This document shows, one piece after another, positions 42,917 to 52,284 of a stretch of 52,284 nt of DNA. Source of the DNA: Helicobacter pylori (GTDB lineage Bacteria > Campylobacterota > Campylobacteria > Campylobacterales > Helicobacteraceae). Position 1 is the stretch's first letter. Each line of letters starts with the position of its first letter. The notes under the pieces were generated by a model. It was given only the letters and a program-made list of their open reading frames with translations. It did no database searches and was not told the DNA's origin. Made by a program: the position numbers and the translations under genes. Location: the NCBI RefSeq assembly GCF_009689985.1, contig NZ_QBAW01000008.1:1-52284 (forward strand). Direction: 5' to 3'.

Positions 42917-43558
42917 ATGTTTACATTACGAGAATTGCCTTTTGCTAAAGACAGCATGGGAGATTTTTTAAGCCCTGTAGCGTTTGATTTCCACCATGGG
43001 AAACACCATCAAACTTATGTGAATAATTTGAACAACCTCATCAAAGGCACAGATTTTGAGAAAAGTTCTTTGTTTGCTATTTTGACAAAATCTAGCGGAG
43101 GCGTGTTTAATAACGCCGCTCAAATTTATAACCACGATTTTTATTGGGATTGCCTAAGTCCCAAAGCGACTGCCTTAAGCGATGAGTTAAAAGGGGCTTT
43201 AGAAAAAGATTTCGGATCGTTGGAAAAATTTAAAGAAGACTTCATTAAGAGCGCGACCACTTTGTTTGGCTCTGGTTGGAATTGGGCAGCGTATAATTTA
43301 GACACTCAAAAAATTGAAATCATTCAAACCAGCAACGCTCAAACCCCAGTTACGGATAAAAAAGTGCCGCTTTTAGTGGTAGATGTGTGGGAGCATGCTT
43401 ATTACATTGACCATAAAAACGCGCGCCCTGTGTATTTGGAAAAATTCTATGGGCATATCAATTGGCATTTTGTTTCTCAATGCTATGAATGGGCGAAAAA
43501 AGAAGGCTTAGGCTCAGTGGATTACTACATCAATGAGTTGGTGCATAAAAAAGCTTAA
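42917..43558 (+). CDS. sodB: iron superoxide dismutase (HP0389-like)
   Basis: A 213-residue dismutase of the Fe/Mn family. Metal ligands are His26 (FHHGKHHQTY), His73 (NHDFYWD), Asp156 and His160 (DVWEHAYYIDH). The FGSGWNWAAYN segment and the overall pattern fit the Fe type. It dismutates superoxide in the cytoplasm. A strong terminator follows at 43576-43610. Confidence 0.96.
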   Translation: MFTLRELPFAKDSMGDFLSPVAFDFHHGKHHQTYVNNLNNLIKGTDFEKSSLFAILTKSSGGVFNNAAQIYNHDFYWDCLSPKATALSDELKGALEKDFGSLEKFKEDFIKSATTLFGSGWNWAAYNLDTQKIEIIQTSNAQTPVTDKKVPLLVVDVWEHAYYIDHKNARPVYLEKFYGHINWHFVSQCYEWAKKEGLGSVDYYINELVHKKA

Positions 43559-43575
43559 GCGTTATTTTGCATAGA

Positions 43576-43610
43576 GTGGTTTAAAGGTTTTTAAACCACG
43601 CTTCTTTTTT
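43576..43610 (+). terminator. strong intrinsic terminator of sodB
   Basis: GTGGTTTAAA (43576-43585) pairs perfectly with TTTAAACCAC (43590-43599), with a 4-nt loop, followed by G and CTTCTTTTTT. The T-run ends two bases before the cmoA start codon. Confidence 0.85.
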
Positions 43611-43612
43611 GA

Positions 43613-44344
43613 ATGAAAGACACTCTGTTTAACAAATCCCTAGACAAACGCTTTTGTTTTGATGAGAAAGTCGCCCATGTTTTTGATGACATGCTGGAGC
43701 GCTCCATCCCCTATTATCATGAAATGTTGAATCTGGGAGCGTATTTTATCGCTCAAAATTTAAAAGAAAATATCCATCCTAAGTCCTTGTCTAAGCCCTT
43801 GATTTATGATTTGGGCTGTTCTACCGGGAACTTTTTCATCGCACTTAACCAACAGATCCAACAGGATATTGAGCTTGTAGGGATTGACAATTCCATGCCC
43901 ATGCTTAAAAAAGCACAAGAAAAATTAAAAGATTTTAACAATGTCCGTTTTGAATGCATGGATTTTTTAGAGGTTGAGTTTAGAGAAGCGAGCGCGTTTT
44001 CATTGCTTTTTGTGTTGCAATTTGTCCGCCCCATGCAAAGAGAGGTGTTGCTTAAAAAGATTTATAACAGCCTTGCGTTGAATGGGGTTTTATTGGTGGG
44101 CGAAAAAATCATGAGCGAAGATCGGATATTAGACAAGCAAATGATAGAGCTATACTACCTTTATAAACAAAATCAAGGCTACAGCCACAATGAAATCGCT
44201 TTCAAAAGGGAAGCGTTAGAAAATGTGCTTGTGCCTTATAGTTTGAAAGAAAATATCGCGCTTTTAGAAAGCGTGGGGTTTAAGCATGTGGAAGCGGTGT
44301 TTAAATGGGTGAATTTCACGCTGTTAGTCGCCAGAAAAACTTAA
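43613..44344 (+). CDS. cmoA: carboxy-SAM synthase (HP0388-like)
   Basis: CmoA makes carboxy-S-adenosylmethionine from SAM and prephenate for CmoB. The 243 residues show [20 protein letters not shown] and [15 protein letters not shown] at the N-terminus, matching the family's DTLF and FDE-V--VF-DM---S-P-Y signature. The SAM motif [15 protein letters not shown] and [13 protein letters not shown] follow. The ATG at 43613 is fixed by homology, yet it directly follows the sodB terminator T-run and has no ribosome site. The stop lies in a 28-bp tandem repeat shared with the priA end. Confidence 0.9.
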   Translation: MKDTLFNKSLDKRFCFDEKVAHVFDDMLERSIPYYHEMLNLGAYFIAQNLKENIHPKSLSKPLIYDLGCSTGNFFIALNQQIQQDIELVGIDNSMPMLKKAQEKLKDFNNVRFECMDFLEVEFREASAFSLLFVLQFVRPMQREVLLKKIYNSLALNGVLLVGEKIMSEDRILDKQMIELYYLYKQNQGYSHNEIAFKREALENVLVPYSLKENIALLESVGFKHVEAVFKWVNFTLLVARKT

Positions 44345-44410
44345 GTTTTTTAAAATAATATAGAAGACTTGAGTTTTTTAAAGCAATATAGAAGACTTGA
44401 GTTTTTTAAA
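44339..44410. repeat. 28-bp tandem repeat, about 2.6 copies
   Basis: Copies start at 44339, 44367 and 44395. The core is ACTTGAGTTTTTTAAA followed by an AATATAGAAG-type tail; the first copy has ACTTAAG and the third is partial. The array spans the stop codons of cmoA (44342-44344) and, on the other strand, priA (44406-44408). Confidence 0.85.
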
Positions 44411-46265
44411 AAATATCCACAGGATCCATATTCACGCTGCAAGGGATATTAGGGGCGGATTTTAAAAACGCATGCACGCTTTTGATTAGGCTTAAAGGGT
44501 TTTTGGAACGCAACAAAATCAGGTAGCGGTAAGAAGAGGCGATTTTTTCAATGGGGGCTTTAAAGCTAGAGAGCGTTACGCCCTTTTCTAAACACGAAGA
44601 AAGGGTTTGAGAGGCTTTTAGGCTCAATTGTTGGGCTTTTTCTTCGTTTTTATGCTTAAATTCTAACAAACACAGCCTTGAAAAAGGCGGGTAGAGTTCG
44701 CACCTTTCTTGCAATTCGTATTGTAAAAAATCTTCATAATCTTCTAAGAAGTTTTCTAATAGATCGGTTTCGGTGCTTTGAATGAACACTTGGCCAGAAA
44801 TTTGCCTAGCGCTCCTCCCGGCGATTTGATAGAGTAACGACACGCCTTCTTCTAAAGCCCTGTAACTATTAGATTTAATGATATTGTCTATACCTAAAAC
44901 AACCGCTAAACTCACTTTAGCGTAATCATGCCCTTTGCTTATCATCTGCGTGCCGATTAAGATATTCGTTTTTTGAGCGTTGAAATCGTTTAAAATATTG
45001 TGGAGTTTTTTGGGTGTGCTGGTGTGATCTTTATCCAAAATCGCTATTTTAGCGCCTTTCAAAAGGCCTTCTAATTCGTTCAACACTTGCATGGTGCCTA
45101 TCCTTTTACCCACTAAAACTTCGCTTTGACATGCGCTGCAAATTTTAGGGATAGGGCTTGAAAAATGGCAATAATGGCACATGAGTTTGTTGGTTTTTAA
45201 ATGCAAACTCATATTCACGCTGCAAAAGGGGCATTGAACGCTTTTGTAGCAATTTTGACACAGCAAGGTTTTGAAATTAGCCCTTGTAGGCACAAAAATA
45301 ATGGCTTGCTCGTTTTTGTCTATAACTTGTTTTAGCGCTTCTAGGAGTTTGGGCGTGATAAAACGCTCGGTTTTTTCAAAAATAATGTTTTTTTGCGTAG
45401 GGGTGTAACGCCCCTTTAAGCGCACTAAAGCCTTATCTTTAAAGCGTTTGTAACTATTTAAACTTGGCGTAGCAGAGCCTAAGATCACTTGAATAGGGAA
45501 TTTATGGGATAAATACAAGCATAAATCCCTAGCGTTATACATAGGGCTTTGATGGGATTTATAAGAAAAGTCATGCTCTTCATCTACAATGATTAAACCC
45601 AACTCCTTAAGGGGTAAAAACAACGCGCTTCGTGTGCCTACCACCAATTTGATTTCTTGCGAATAAAGCTTTTCTAAAAATTGTTTTTTTTGGGTTTGAG
45701 AGAGTTTGCTATGCCACAAGCCTAAATTTTCTTTAAAGACCCTTTTAAGGCGTTGTTGCATTTGAGGGGTGAGGGCGATTTCTGGCACTAACAATAAAGC
45801 GCTTTTTTTTTGCTCTAAAGTTTGAGCGATTGAATGCATATAAATCTCGGTTTTCCCACTACCCGTATCGCCAAAGAGCAAGCTTGCTGAATGTTTTTGC
45901 AATTCTTTTAAAGCGTTTGTTTGCGTTTGGCTTAATACATTAAGAACAGGCTCAATTTTTTCTAACCCCACCAAATCGCATTCTTTAAAAGGGGTAAAAA
46001 GATTTAAGACTGAAGAAAGATTAGCCGAGTAATATTGAGCGATAAATATAGCAAGCTCTATTTGAAAGGGGAGTAAAAAATAAGGGGTTTTTTCTAACTC
46101 TAGGCATTCAAAAGAGGGTTTTGAAACTTCTTCAAGAACGACGCCCAAAAGCGTTTTATTCCTTAAAGGGATATTGACTAACGCTCCTTTAAGGTGTCGC
46201 TCTTTAGAAAAGTAAGTTAAAGGGGGGGTTTTATTTTTTAAAGGAGCGATCAAGTAATAGAACAT
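44406..46265 (-). CDS. priA: primosomal helicase PriA (HP0387-like)
   Basis: A superfamily 2 helicase (619 residues) that restarts stalled replication forks. Walker A is [13 protein letters not shown], the DExH box is [12 protein letters not shown], and [10 protein letters not shown] follows. The paired zinc-binding region is [13 protein letters not shown] and [17 protein letters not shown]. Motifs V/VI include [12 protein letters not shown] and QIAGRSARQ. It is somewhat shorter than E. coli PriA at the N-terminus. It overlaps the upstream 78-residue gene by 16 bp. Confidence 0.95.
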
Positions 46266-46486
46266 GATGAGATTTTTTCTAAAAGCTTTTGGAGTTCATT
46301 ATGCAAATACTCGTTCTGGCAACTTTCATGCAAATAATCCTTTAAAAGCTCTAAGGCGTTTAATTCTTGGTTATGGAAACGCTCCTTTAGGGTGCGTTTC
46401 ATCTCATCGCTAAAGGTGTTATTGAGAGAGATTTTATAGCGTTTGCCTAAATAAGTGATTTCTAAGCTATCGTTTTCTAAAGACAT
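46250..46486 (-). CDS. 78-residue hypothetical protein, possibly ZapA-like (HP0386-like)
   Basis: A beta-hairpin-like head ([15 protein letters not shown]) followed by helices ([35 protein letters not shown]). The head resembles the start of ZapA (a VTILG-YTI strand pair), the FtsZ-ring protein, but the similarity is short. It lies between the coiled-coil gene and priA and overlaps priA by 16 bp, so it is a real co-transcribed gene. Confidence 0.65.
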
Positions 46487-46498
46487 GTTTTTAATGGT

Positions 46499-46726
46499 TT
46501 ATGACAATAAATCAGAGATTTTGTCATAAAGACCTTGAATGCCCTTATCTTTAGCGCTCAATTCATCGTATAAAATAGCGATTTGAATGTCTTTTTCTTC
46601 ATTTTGTGCATTCAAGGTGGTGTTTGCTTGGCGTAAAGCGTTCAACTCTTCTTCTTGTTTTTGGATTTTTTCAATCAATTCATCAATTTTAGCGCCCAAT
46701 TGGTTTAACAAACTTAAAGATTGCAT
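46499..46726 (-). CDS. 75-residue coiled-coil protein, ZapB-like (HP0385-like)
   Basis: Nearly the whole protein is a predicted coiled coil (LLNQLGAKIDELIEKIQKQ, then EEELNALRQANTTLNAQNEE) in the style of ZapB-type division proteins. The start has AAAGG seven bases upstream. It is the first of three minus-strand genes ending in priA. Confidence 0.68.
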   Translation of the reverse strand: MQSLSLLNQLGAKIDELIEKIQKQEEELNALRQANTTLNAQNEEKDIQIAILYDELSAKDKGIQGLYDKISDLLS

Positions 46727-46928
46727 AATAAGCCTTTCATGGTTTTTGAAAGTTATTATATCAAAGCTATTAAATTATCGCAAAATACCCCTATCCCCTT
46801 AAGGTAATGACTTTTACTATAAAATAAAGTAACTAAAACCCCATGTTTTAAACCATTCTTATGGTGGTATTTAGTATTATTTATTACCATAAAGCAACAA
46901 GACAGAAAGCTTGACATGGGAGTGGTGA

Positions 46929-47675
46929 ATGCAAAAAAGTATATTAAAAATGACTCTGTTGTTGGTTTTCCTCTTTTTAAGAAACGCTGTTGGTTTAGAG
47001 GATAAAAAAGCGGATCTTAAAAGCGTTCAAAATACGCCCAAAAATTTACCCCCTATCCAATTAAGGCTCGATCAAGCCTATGAAGATCTGATTAAAATGT
47101 TAGACAATATGGGAAAAAGCACGCAGTATGAGTTCCCTAAAATCAAAGAAATCCTAGAGCAAAGCGAAGAAGAATGGCTCAAAGTCGCCCATGAAGAATG
47201 CGTGGCGTTGGTTATGCTAATAAGCCCCAAAGCTTCTATTGAAAATAGCCCGATTTATAGGAATTGCTATGAAGCTTATGTGAAACAAAGAATCCATGAT
47301 TTATATGATTTTTATATAGAGGGCAAAAAGGTGAAAAGAAAAATCAAAAAAGCCCATAAGCAAGAGATTGCTATTAAGCAATCCCAGCCCTTAAAAAAAG
47401 AGCCGCCTAAGAACGAGAATAAAAAGAGCTTAGTAAAACCCAGCTTAAAAGATGCGAGTATCCCTAAAGGGTATTACTTGCAAATTGGGGTTTTTTTGAA
47501 TGCGCCCAGTAAGGATTTTTTGCAAACGCTCAAAACTTTCCCCTACCAAATAAAGAAAAAAGACTCCCTCACGCATTATTTTATTGGCCCTTATAAAACG
47601 AAAGAAGAAGCCCTAAAACAGCTTGAAAATGCAACTAAAAGCTTTAAAAATAAGCCCGTGTTGGTGGAAAGATAG
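46929..47675 (+). CDS. SPOR-domain exported protein (HP0384-like)
   Basis: This 248-residue protein has an N-terminal signal peptide (LKMTLLLVFLFLRNAVG), a helical middle, a Lys/Pro-rich linker (KQSQPLKKEPPKNENKKSL) and a C-terminal SPOR domain (GYYLQIGVFLNAP, then HYFIGPYKTKEEALKQL). SPOR domains bind denuded peptidoglycan at division sites. Its neighbours (the coiled-coil and possible ZapA-like genes, divergent) give a weak cell-division theme. Confidence 0.82.
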   Translation: MQKSILKMTLLLVFLFLRNAVGLEDKKADLKSVQNTPKNLPPIQLRLDQAYEDLIKMLDNMGKSTQYEFPKIKEILEQSEEEWLKVAHEECVALVMLISPKASIENSPIYRNCYEAYVKQRIHDLYDFYIEGKKVKRKIKKAHKQEIAIKQSQPLKKEPPKNENKKSLVKPSLKDASIPKGYYLQIGVFLNAPSKDFLQTLKTFPYQIKKKDSLTHYFIGPYKTKEEALKQLENATKSFKNKPVLVER

Positions 47676-47677
47676 TT

Positions 47678-48199
47678 TTATTGGATTTGATAAAGCCACC
47701 TGGCCATTAGCGCGACAAACAAACTCGCGCCCAAAAACACATAGCCTATCATTTTATAAAGGGGGATAAAATTTTTTTGAATCTCTTCTTCTGCAATAAT
47801 GATTTTAGAAACCCCTAAGCGGTTAGTTGGGGTGCTGTCTGTGAGGTAAAAGCCTTGTTTTTTAAGCATAAAATAAGGGGTTTTGATGGCGTCATTTTTA
47901 AAAGAGACCACAAACGCCCCGATATTAGAAAACTTGACTTTGTTATCCCCATCCAATAAGACAAAAGGGGTGTTTTTGAATCGTTCTTCTAAGATTTTTA
48001 AAGGCTCTAAAGAAGAGGTATTATCCAATTCTAAAAGGCTTTTAGCGATCGCATCAGCGGTGTATTGCATGCGTGTTTGGGTGTTTTCTAAGAGGTTATT
48101 TTTCGCATAAAAGAAAAATAACGCTAACAAAACCCCCACTAAAAGCAAGGTAGAAAGGGTATAAACGATTAAAAAACGCTTTTTAAAAGAATAGGGCAT
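47678..48199 (-). CDS. membrane protein resembling a sensor module without kinase (HP0383-like)
   Basis: About 173 residues from the ATG at 48199 (MPYSFKKRFLIVYTL); the frame could open at 48235. Topology: a membrane helix (about 9-30), a periplasmic domain with VLLDGDNKVKFSNIGAF, which is PAS/CHASE-like, and a second membrane helix (IGYVFLGASLFVALMARWLY) ending only three residues later. This is the layout of a histidine-kinase sensor stripped of HAMP and kinase domains. It converges on the SPOR gene with two bases between stops. Confidence 0.68.
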   Translation of the reverse strand: MPYSFKKRFLIVYTLSTLLLVGVLLALFFFYAKNNLLENTQTRMQYTADAIAKSLLELDNTSSLEPLKILEERFKNTPFVLLDGDNKVKFSNIGAFVVSFKNDAIKTPYFMLKKQGFYLTDSTPTNRLGVSKIIIAEEEIQKNFIPLYKMIGYVFLGASLFVALMARWLYQIQ

Positions 48200-48321
48200 G
48201 ACAAACCTTTTTGTTGATAGCAAGTTGGATAACACAGCTTTTTAGGATTAAAAACGCTCAAAAACAGCCTCTTTTTTCTACCATATTTATTTAATTTTAT
48301 GGTAAATTTTTGAAAAATTGT

Positions 48322-48327
48322 TATAAT
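48322..48327 (+). promoter_or_regulatory. -10 box of the M48 protease gene
   Basis: TATAAT about 50 bp upstream of the ATG at 48376, in a 140-bp AT-rich divergent interval; AAAAGGAG precedes the start codon. Confidence 0.55.
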
Positions 48328-48375
48328 TCTCCTACACTTTTATTGGTAAATTTAATTAAAAAAGGAGTTTAAAAT

Positions 48376-49590
48376 ATGCTTGATATATGGATAGATATGA
48401 TAATTTGTATTTTTTATTTGCTCTTTTTTACGACTCCTTACATTGTAGGCGATATTTTGCAATTGAAATTTATCCGTCAAAAGCTCTGCGAGAAGCCTGT
48501 TTTACTCCCACAAAAGGATTATGAAGAAGCGGGAAATTACGCCATTAGGAAAATGCAATTATCCATTATTTCTCAAATTTTAGACGGGATAATCTTTGCT
48601 GGTTGGGTCTTTTTTGGTTTGACGCATTTAGAAGATTTGACGCATTATTTAAACCTTTCTGAAACGCTAGGCTACTTGGTGTTTGCCTTGTTGTTTTTAG
48701 CGATTCAAAGCGTTTTATCCTTACCCATTAGCTACTACACCACCATGCATTTGGATAAGGAATTTGGCTTTTCTAAAGTGAGCTTGTCGTTGTTTTTTAA
48801 GGATTTTTTCAAAGGGTTATTGCTCACTTTAAGCGTGGGATTGTTGTTGATTTACATTCTCATTATGATTATTGAACATGTGGAACATTGGGAGATTAGC
48901 TCGTTTTTTGTCGTGTTTGTTTTTATGATCTTGGCTAATCTTTTTTACCCTAAAATCGCCCAGCTTTTCAACCAATTCACCCCCTTGAATAATAGGGATT
49001 TGGAGAGTCAAATTGAGAGCATGATGGACAAGGTGGGTTTTAAATCCGAAGGCATCTTTGTGATGGACGCTAGCAAGAGGGATGGGCGTTTGAATGCGTA
49101 TTTTGGGGGCTTGGGTAAAAACAAGCGGGTGGTGTTGTTTGACACTTTGATCTCTAAAGTTGGGACAGAAGGGCTTTTAGCCATTTTAGGGCATGAATTA
49201 GGGCATTTTAAAAATAAGGATTTGTTGAAAAGTTTAGGGATTATGGGAGGCTTGCTCGCTCTTGTTTTTGCTTTGATCGCTCATTTGCCACCGATCGTTT
49301 TTGAAGGCTTTAATGTTTCACAAACGCCAGCGAGTTTGATTGCGATCTTGCTCTTGTTTTTGCCGGTATTTTCTTTTTACGCTATGCCATTGATTGGGTT
49401 TTTTAGCCGAAAGAATGAATACAATGCGGACAAATTTGGAGCGAGTTTAAGCTCTAAAGAGGTTTTAGCCAAAGCGTTAGTGTCTATTGTGAGCGAGAAT
49501 AAAGCGTTCCCCTATTCGCACCCTTTTTATGTTTTCTTGCATTTCACGCACCCGCCGCTATTAGAGCCGCTTGAAAGCTTTGGATTATGA
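48376..49590 (+). CDS. M48 (Ste24-type) membrane metalloprotease (HP0382-like)
   Basis: A 404-residue integral membrane protein. The zinc motif HExxH is in ILGHELGHFKNKD (His273, Glu274, His277), and the third ligand is probably the Glu in NEYNADKFGASL. Several membrane helices precede and flank the site, as in CAAX protease/Ste24 homologues. It likely degrades or processes membrane proteins; the substrate is unknown. prmC follows after 6 bp. Confidence 0.9.
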   Translation: MLDIWIDMIICIFYLLFFTTPYIVGDILQLKFIRQKLCEKPVLLPQKDYEEAGNYAIRKMQLSIISQILDGIIFAGWVFFGLTHLEDLTHYLNLSETLGYLVFALLFLAIQSVLSLPISYYTTMHLDKEFGFSKVSLSLFFKDFFKGLLLTLSVGLLLIYILIMIIEHVEHWEISSFFVVFVFMILANLFYPKIAQLFNQFTPLNNRDLESQIESMMDKVGFKSEGIFVMDASKRDGRLNAYFGGLGKNKRVVLFDTLISKVGTEGLLAILGHELGHFKNKDLLKSLGIMGGLLALVFALIAHLPPIVFEGFNVSQTPASLIAILLLFLPVFSFYAMPLIGFFSRKNEYNADKFGASLSSKEVLAKALVSIVSENKAFPYSHPFYVFLHFTHPPLLEPLESFGL

Positions 49591-49596
49591 AATTGA

Positions 49597-50427
49597 ATGA
49601 CCCTTTCACAAGCCCTAAACAAAGCCAAAAAAGAATTATCGCAAAAAGGTTTTAGGGGTGGCTTAGAGTCTGAAATTTTATTAGGCTTTGTCTTGCAAAA
49701 AGAAAGGGTTTTTTTACACACGCATGCTTATTTAGAGTTAAACCACGAAGAAGAGGTGCGCTTTTTTGAATGGGTAGAAAAGCGTTTGAACGACTGCCCC
49801 ATAGAATATTTATTAGAAAGCTGTGATTTTTATGGGCGCTCTTTTTTCGTGAATGAGCATGTTTTAATCCCACGGCCTGAAACGGAGATTTTAGTCAAAA
49901 AAGCCCTTGATATTATTTCTCAATACCATTTAAAAGAGATAGGCGAAATAGGCATAGGGAGTGCTTGCGTGTCCGTTAGTTTGGCTTTAGAAAACCCCAA
50001 AATTTCCATTCATGCGAGCGATATTTCACCCAAAGCTTTAGAAGTGGCGTTAAAAAACATTGAACGCTTTAATTTAAAAGAGCGTGTTTTTTTAAAACAA
50101 ACATGCCTTTGGGATCATATGCCAACGATAGAAATGCTTGTCTCTAACCCGCCTTATATCGCTAGAGATTATCCTTTGGAAAAATCCGTCCTCAAAGAAC
50201 CGCACGAAGCCCTTTTTGGGGGGGTTAAAGGCGATGAAATCTTAAAAGAAATCATTTTTTTAGCCGCTAAATTAAAAATCCCTTTTTTGGCCTGTGAAAT
50301 GGGGTATGACCAGTTGAAAAGCTTGAAAGAATGCTTGGAGTTTTGCGGTTATGATGCAGAGTTTTACAAGGATTTGAGCGGCTTTGATAGAGGGTTTGTG
50401 GGCGTTTTAAAAAGTTTTTTAAGATAA
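49597..50427 (+). CDS. prmC: release factor glutamine methyltransferase (HP0381-like)
   Basis: PrmC/HemK methylates the GGQ Gln of RF1/RF2; 276 residues. It has an N-terminal helical domain, then VLIPRPETEILVKKAL, a SAM motif variant IGEIGIGSACVSVSLAL, and the catalytic NPPY at 184-187 (VSNPPYIARDYPLE). The SAM motif departs slightly from the usual D-G-TGSG pattern. A G7 tract at 50218-50224 encodes FGGV. Confidence 0.92.
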   Translation: MTLSQALNKAKKELSQKGFRGGLESEILLGFVLQKERVFLHTHAYLELNHEEEVRFFEWVEKRLNDCPIEYLLESCDFYGRSFFVNEHVLIPRPETEILVKKALDIISQYHLKEIGEIGIGSACVSVSLALENPKISIHASDISPKALEVALKNIERFNLKERVFLKQTCLWDHMPTIEMLVSNPPYIARDYPLEKSVLKEPHEALFGGVKGDEILKEIIFLAAKLKIPFLACEMGYDQLKSLKECLEFCGYDAEFYKDLSGFDRGFVGVLKSFLR

Positions 50428-50455
50428 GGTTAAAACTTAATTACCCTTTTAGTGT

Positions 50456-50461
50456 TACAAT
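50456..50461 (+). promoter_or_regulatory. -10 box of gdhA
   Basis: TACAAT about 33 bp upstream of the preferred gdhA ATG. Confidence 0.45.
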
Positions 50462-50481
50462 AAAAACACTTAAAACAATAA

Positions 50482-51840
<1,359 letters not shown>

Positions 51841-51852
51841 TTACCCCCAATT

Positions 51853-52284
51853 TTACAAACCCAATTTTTTAACCCATCTCCTTATGGCGCGCAACAAAGG
51901 TAAGGATTTTTGATAAGCTTTGCGATAGATTTTAAAAGTGGTGTTTTGAGAGAGTTCTAATAAAGGCGAGGCGTTTTGTAAAAGGCGCTCATAATTAACC
52001 CTCAAATCATCATAATTAACCCTCAAATCATCATAATTAACCCTCAAATCATCAATAGATATTAAAGGCTCATTCAAATCACGATAGAAAATGAAAGGGT
52101 TATTATGATAGATAGTATCGTTTTCTAAAATCGTTTTAAAAAAATCCAGGATCTTTTCAAAACTCAAATCCTGGTAAAAACCAGCTTTCCCATCAATGGT
52201 GTTCAAGGGGTTTTCATAGAGCATGTCTAAATAAGCGTTTGGGTGCGTGTGCAAGTATCTCACATAATCAATCGCTTCATCAAA
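51853..52284 (-). CDS. futA: alpha-1,3-fucosyltransferase, 3' part (HP0379-like)
   Basis: The gene continues beyond the right edge of the window; 143 C-terminal residues are visible. FDEAIDYVRYLHTHPNAYLD and NPFIFYRDLNEPLI are typical of H. pylori GT10 fucosyltransferases that build Lewis X/Y on O-antigen. Three exact DDLRVNY heptads (plus partial flanks) follow, then a basic amphipathic tail (YQKSLPLLRAIRRWVKKLGL) for membrane attachment. Assignment as futA rather than futB rests on its position beside gdhA. The phase-variable tracts near the 5' end lie outside the window. Confidence 0.93.
   Translation of the reverse strand, partial: FDEAIDYVRYLHTHPNAYLDMLYENPLNTIDGKAGFYQDLSFEKILDFFKTILENDTIYHNNPFIFYRDLNEPLISIDDLRVNYDDLRVNYDDLRVNYERLLQNASPLLELSQNTTFKIYRKAYQKSLPLLRAIRRWVKKLGL
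51991..52053 (-). repeat. three 21-bp repeats encoding DDLRVNY heptads
   Basis: Three perfect head-to-tail 21-bp units (51991-52011, 52012-52032, 52033-52053). Each reads GATGATTTGAGGGTTAATTA plus T on the coding strand. Heptad number is known to vary between strains and to set enzyme dimerisation and the O-antigen chain length that is fucosylated. Confidence 0.95.

Noticed and set aside
51991-52053. Tandem repeats as a possible CRISPR
   Set aside because: Units are contiguous with no spacers and encode the known DDLRVNY heptads.

Overview
The window is a chromosomal segment of Helicobacter pylori or a very close relative. The base composition is AT-rich. The gene content is typical of the species: arginine decarboxylase speA, cholesterol alpha-glucosyltransferase, an HpaA paralogue, cheV3-cheAY-cheW, sodB, tpx, gdhA, and an alpha-1,3-fucosyltransferase with DDLRVNY heptads. 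From memory, the gene order from speA to the fucosyltransferase is colinear with HP0422 down to HP0379 of strain 26695. HP numbers below are memory-based orientation aids, not search results.

Layout. (1) 1-5.8 kb is an accessory island. It holds a DUF262/DUF1524 (GmrSD-like) gene broken by an IS608-type element, a stand-alone DHH phosphoesterase, a 57-residue ORF, an unrecognised 237-residue acidic ORF and a hicB-hicA toxin-antitoxin pair. The IS608 copy keeps tnpB and its right end but has lost its left end and the start of tnpA. (2) 5.8-13.1 kb is a tight minus-strand operon: metG, HP0418-like, cmoB, a thioesterase, the cholesterol glucosyltransferase and speA. (3) 13.2-16.3 kb has cfa (+) and a large MscS-family channel (-). 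(4) 16.3-17.45 kb has a tRNA operon (Pro-His-Arg-Arg) with a clear promoter, followed by a degraded or miniature membrane-protein gene. (5) 17.5-25.3 kb, minus strand, has hpaA2, HP0408-guaA, a bisC pseudogene with four frameshifts, a DUF3972-type coiled-coil protein, a NifS-like aminotransferase and a HIT protein. (6) 25.4-41.9 kb is a long plus-strand run: pheS-pheT-aroA-ispH, rpsA, HP0398, serA, ubiD-like, yggS, lpxH-like, cheV3, cheA-REC and cheW. (7) 42-52.3 kb has tpx and sodB (divergent), cmoA, priA with two small upstream genes, a SPOR protein, a truncated-sensor-like protein, an M48 protease, prmC, gdhA and the 3' part of the fucosyltransferase.

How the genes work together. Most of the window is housekeeping: translation (metG, pheST, rpsA, prmC, four tRNAs, and both steps of cmo5U34 tRNA modification by CmoA and CmoB), shikimate, isoprenoid, serine and purine synthesis, and replication restart. 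Around these are gastric-niche functions: acid and polyamine physiology, cholesterol glucosylation, Lewis antigen synthesis, chemotaxis and peroxide/superoxide defence.

The most interesting points are the immobilised IS608 remnant with an apparently intact TnpB and guide-generating right end, the accessory island around it, the multi-frameshift bisC, the three-stop or mini-ORF locus beside the tRNAs, and the sodB terminator that runs up to the cmoA start codon.
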